This document shows positions 61,201 through 64,000 of a stretch of 64,000 nt of DNA, piece after piece. The notes below the pieces were generated by a model. The model ran no database searches. It had not been told where the DNA came from and saw only the letters and a list, made by a program, of their open reading frames with translations. How positions within the stretch are numbered: the stretch's first letter is position 1; each line of letters starts with the position of its first letter. A program made the position numbers and the translations under genes. The stretch is from Sphingobacterium olei (GTDB lineage Bacteria > Bacteroidota > Bacteroidia > Sphingobacteriales > Sphingobacteriaceae), in contig NZ_SUME01000001.1 in NCBI RefSeq assembly GCF_005048855.1, positions 558,001-622,000 on the forward strand, in the 5' to 3' direction.

Positions 61201-61328
61201 TTTTTTTCTGTAATTTTGCCGCTTCAAGAGGGGCCGGTTAATGAATAAAATTGTTAATTAGTCTTCATGTACCGGATGTACCTGCAACGTATATCCGGTT
61301 TTTTATTTGGTATATATAGCGTTTACTT

Positions 61329-62126
61329 TTATTTAATCTCAAACTTGGTACTTCCCGCCGGTGCAAGTATATATTCAAAGGTGAAATAGACTTTGGGCGA
61401 CGATCTGGTCCATTCTGATCGCTCAAACTGATCCTTATAAAGTGATATTAACTTGATCTTAGCGTAATTTCCTTTTGCCGTGCGGACGATGACGGTACGC
61501 GGAGGAACGACTGTGCCATTCTTTAGTGTTAAAGGACGATCAAGTGCGTAAGCCACATGTTGATTTGCGTAAGCACCGTCACGCACGATTATACCAGCGA
61601 AATCATAGAGGTACCAGCCTATTCCTTCACCAAATTCTCCGTAATTATCGGTGCCGATGAGGTTGCCGCCGGTCTTAAACTCACTGTCGACAGGTATATC
61701 CGTAACTTCGTCAAAGGGTTTTTCTATAATTGCAATACCTCCTTTGGCCGTATTTCCGTATCCAGAGTTGGTAGAGTTGCTGCCGTTGTTGCCAGATACA
61801 AAGCTATTTAACAAGCCGCCAAAAGCCAGGTCCCAACGGTTGGTTTGTTGATATTTTGCTTCCATGGGCTTATTGTTTTCTAAACTATAATATATAGCTG
61901 CTGCTGCAGACTCGAAATTGTTGTCCTGCGTTCCTTGAAAGTTCTCTACCCGAATAAGTTTATAGAAATTGGACTCATCGGAAGGTGTTGTATCATCTGG
62001 TATCTCTTCTTCGTCCTGTCCGGGGTCATTTCCCTTGTCACAGGCTACAAATCCGATAACTAAAAATGCAAGGAAGACGTAGGTTATGCTGACAGCTGCC
62101 TTTTCGATGTATTTATTAATATCCAT
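61329..62126 (-). CDS. HmuY family heme-binding lipoprotein, copy 2
   Basis: About 265 aa from ATG 62126 (MDINKYIEKAAVSITYVFLA), lipobox GFVAC. It has the HmuY blocks AAAAIYYSLENNKPMEAKYQ, TNRWDLAFGGLLNSFVSGNN, GGIAIIEKPFDEVTDIP and RTVIVRTAKGNYAKIKLISL. An acidic stretch follows the lipid anchor. Its conserved W-D-L-A-F strand and the closing FTFEY make the family call secure. Confidence 0.88.
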   Translation of the reverse strand: MDINKYIEKAAVSITYVFLAFLVIGFVACDKGNDPGQDEEEIPDDTTPSDESNFYKLIRVENFQGTQDNNFESAAAAIYYSLENNKPMEAKYQQTNRWDLAFGGLLNSFVSGNNGSNSTNSGYGNTAKGGIAIIEKPFDEVTDIPVDSEFKTGGNLIGTDNYGEFGEGIGWYLYDFAGIIVRDGAYANQHVAYALDRPLTLKNGTVVPPRTVIVRTAKGNYAKIKLISLYKDQFERSEWTRSSPKVYFTFEYILAPAGSTKFEIK

Positions 62127-62259
62127 AATTTCTTTATTTTTATTTAAAATCATTCTAAATAATAACAAATATAATAGCTTTACTTAAGAGGTAATGTATG
62201 AAAAGTGATATTTCGTTTATGAAATTCGGTTTTTGTGGAAGCTGAAAGTAAGTGTTAAT

Positions 62260-62991
62260 TTACAGATTCTTGCTGCCATCCTGTTGTACGTAATACCGGA
62301 AAGTATAGTAGGGGGCAGGCCAATTCATATTGGTGACCGCTGGTGGATTACCTTTATAGGCGTTGATAAGTTGTAATTTAGCATATTTTCCGTCGGGTAA
62401 TCGGATAGCATAGGTTCTATCTGGCAAGGCCTGCATAATGTGGGTACTTAAGCTATACCGAAACCAGCCATACGACGATTCAGAAGACGCCCAGCCGATT
62501 TTGGTAACCTCGCTTTGATCAAATTCTTCATCGCTCGGCGCTGCGATCACGCTTTGATAAGATTGTTTCAATAGTACCACAGCGCTATGACTTGCTGGAC
62601 CTTCATATCCAGGATTGAATTTGTCGTTGGCATTATTGACATATACCTCCGAGTTGTAAGGTCCCGTAAAAGCTAAATCCCAATCGTTGGTTTTAAGCCA
62701 TTGCAAGGAATCTTGTTGTGTTTTGATCCAAACTTGTTTTTGATCACGAAAACGGAAGAGAAAGGTATAAAAGGGTCGGTTTTCCTTTCCTTCTACTCCC
62801 TCAGCCATAGAGGCCTCTACATCGCCTGCCAAATCGTAGATAACAGTGCTTTTTCCATCTTCCAACGCTGGACGCGGATCCTCATCTTTGTCGCAAGAAG
62901 AAAGCGAAAGGATAAACAGTAATCCGAAGGATACCTTGCCTAGCAAGAAGATACTTCGGCATTCATTTAATATTATTTGTAGTGTTTTCAT
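62260..62991 (-). CDS. HmuY family heme-binding lipoprotein, copy 3
   Basis: The 243-aa protein has lipobox LSSC (about residue 33). Blocks AGDVEASMAEGVEGKENRPF, WLKTNDWDLAFTGPYNSEVY, HSAVVLLKQSYQSVIAAPSD, IMQALPDRTYAIRLPDGKYA and LQLINAYKGNPPAV align with HmuY. It is nearest to the TonB receptor gene (54 bp gap), the usual place for the functional HmuY partner. Confidence 0.9.
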   Translation of the reverse strand: MKTLQIILNECRSIFLLGKVSFGLLFILSLSSCDKDEDPRPALEDGKSTVIYDLAGDVEASMAEGVEGKENRPFYTFLFRFRDQKQVWIKTQQDSLQWLKTNDWDLAFTGPYNSEVYVNNANDKFNPGYEGPASHSAVVLLKQSYQSVIAAPSDEEFDQSEVTKIGWASSESSYGWFRYSLSTHIMQALPDRTYAIRLPDGKYAKLQLINAYKGNPPAVTNMNWPAPYYTFRYYVQQDGSKNL

Positions 62992-63045
62992 TGCTCTTTG
63001 CTCTTTTATCTTAATCTAATCCCTAACTTCTAAGGTATCTCACAT

Positions 63046-64000
63046 CTACTCCTTCATCCACCGATAACTTAATCCACCCAGAATAATCCTTCCGGGCTGG
63101 CCGAGCATATTACGGTGTGTGAAGTTGAGCAGATTATCTGCTATTAAGCGCAAGGTTAACTTTCTGTTCCATAGGTTTTTTTCGATTGTTAAATTAAGCA
63201 ATACATGATACGGTACAAATTCATCATACTTATCGATAAATTGATTGGAAGTGGTCTCCTGAAAAGGATATTTACCGCGGATATTTGCCCGTAGATTAAA
63301 GTTCATCTCCCACGGACGGTACTCGTATAATGCTTTCAGATTGAGCATATGGCGCGAGCGATCTTCGATACCCCAATAATCGGCAACGGTTGGTTCCCGT
63401 GATTCGCCAGTAACGGGGTTGTTTATCGTCTGGTTATAAGGCCAGACACCGGCACGTATGCTGTCCAGTACGCTGAGATCTTTTGCGATAAGGTATTGGT
63501 AGCCTGCGGAAAGTTGTAGGTCTACAGTAGCCTGGTAAGTAGTGGAAACTTCAAAACCCTTATTTACCGCTTTAGGTAGATTTCTGTAGCTGTAAACTGT
63601 TGAAAACGATGTGGTTCCTCCGACGATAATCGTATTGATCTGATTATTTATGCGGTGGTAGAAGGCAGAAACTTCACTCTGCCATTTCGAATTCGGATTC
63701 CATACCAATCCCACATTGTTGGATAAACTTTTTTCCGCTTGTAGATTTCCGGATACAAGATTGAGCATATAGGAGTTTTTAAAACTTAATTCACCACTGT
63801 TTTCCATGGCCTGAATCACATCGGCAATACGGTCACTTCCAACAACGAGATAGTTGGCTGCAGGATTATAAAATACCTGATAGCGCATTTTATAATCTGG
63901 AGCTTTAAATCCGGCACCTACACCCGCCTTCGCCAATAGTGTCGGACTGATGTGGTACTGTAATCCGAAACTCGGACTTAGACGGCCATCATATACATTG
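63046..64000 (-). CDS. TonB-dependent outer-membrane receptor, C-terminal part (5' end outside window)
   Basis: The visible 317 residues are open to the window edge, beyond the internal ATG at 63936. They are beta-barrel strands of a TonB receptor: ISPTLLAKAGVGAGFKAPDY (the conserved barrel motif), LQAEKSLSNNVGLVWNPNSK, YEYRPWEMNFNLRANIRGKY and the C-terminal strand IILGGLSYRW. With three HmuY genes immediately downstream it should import heme or another iron complex. Plug domain and TonB box are not visible. Confidence 0.92.
   Translation of the reverse strand, partial: NVYDGRLSPSFGLQYHISPTLLAKAGVGAGFKAPDYKMRYQVFYNPAANYLVVGSDRIADVIQAMENSGELSFKNSYMLNLVSGNLQAEKSLSNNVGLVWNPNSKWQSEVSAFYHRINNQINTIIVGGTTSFSTVYSYRNLPKAVNKGFEVSTTYQATVDLQLSAGYQYLIAKDLSVLDSIRAGVWPYNQTINNPVTGESREPTVADYWGIEDRSRHMLNLKALYEYRPWEMNFNLRANIRGKYPFQETTSNQFIDKYDEFVPYHVLLNLTIEKNLWNRKLTLRLIADNLLNFTHRNMLGQPGRIILGGLSYRWMKE

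Noticed and set aside
1..64000. tRNA, rRNA, insertion sequences, prophage integrase or attachment sites
   Set aside because: No cloverleaf-type sequence, transposase motif, terminal inverted repeats or integrase signature noticed; a tRNAscan/ISfinder run would be decisive.

Overview
The window looks like chromosomal DNA from a Bacteroidota bacterium of the Sphingobacterium/Pedobacter type (family Sphingobacteriaceae). This is judged from protein style only: HmuY/TonB heme loci, GH3-like and DUF6428/DUF6807 proteins, Bacteroidetes-type lipoprotein signals, few Shine-Dalgarno sites and many TAnnTTTG promoter boxes. GC content is low to moderate and genes lie on both strands in short operons. 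I see no tRNA, rRNA, CRISPR array, insertion sequence or integrase.

Layout. (a) 1-6.8 kb, housekeeping: DUF3098 and ftsX (minus), leuS, a 44-aa ORF, a Spy-like periplasmic protein, a Nudix hydrolase divergent from pyrE, and an SRPBCC protein. (b) 6.9-10.5 kb, a minus-strand locus resembling MbnP/MbnH copper systems: a MbnP-like lipoprotein, a diheme MbnH/CcpA-type peroxidase, an outer-membrane protein with a CDICGCG motif and a small Cys-rich protein. (c) 10.6-16.5 kb: DnaQ-like exonuclease, trxB, secreted phosphoesterase, class IV aminotransferase, DmpA-type peptidase. (d) 16.8-18.9 kb, a decaying sulfur cluster: a broken YeeE/YedE gene, an intact YeeE/YedE half, TauE/SafE, and a wrecked MBL-fold/rhodanese gene that has no long ORF. 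(e) 19-25.3 kb: YceI, mnmE, ZIP transporter, YegP-like, oxidoreductase, small protein, PEP-mutase family.

(f) 25.3-36 kb, a nitrate-assimilation and molybdenum-cofactor operon. A 588-bp T-rich, C-poor leader precedes moaC-mogA fusion, moeA, narK-type transporter, a very large nitrate reductase (Mo catalytic module + NirB-like FAD/NAD module + [2Fe-2S] BFD domain), a sulfite/nitrite-reductase-like protein that lacks the 4Fe-4S/siroheme cysteines but carries a C-terminal rubredoxin, then moaA and mobA. The genes overlap or nearly touch, so cofactor synthesis, uptake and reduction are probably co-expressed.

(g) 36-51.6 kb, mixed: heme oxygenase, secreted glutaminase-like protein, zincin, GH3, DUF6807, GNAT, VOC, Pr6Pr membrane protein, an arsR regulator with two matching operator candidates and an ars-type pair (DUF6428, LMW-PTP/arsenate reductase) with no efflux pump, CvpA-CAP fusion, DHFR-family, DUF1456, and a frameshifted ECF sigma factor with its membrane partner. 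(h) 52.1-56.4 kb, accessory: a collagen-like lipoprotein, a phase-perfect array of 25 degenerate 21-bp units organised as an 84-bp higher-order repeat, then a fibronectin-III protein, a small membrane protein and a decayed CHAP-like amidase. (i) 56.4-64 kb, minus strand: cspA, a small membrane protein, an S41 protease lipoprotein, two surface lipoproteins, three HmuY-like lipoproteins and the C-terminal part of a TonB-dependent receptor, which together look like a heme/iron acquisition operon.

The most unusual items are the 21/84-bp array at 53987-54511, the rubredoxin-fused cysteine-less SiR-like protein at 32867-34360, and the C-depleted leader at 25264-25851.
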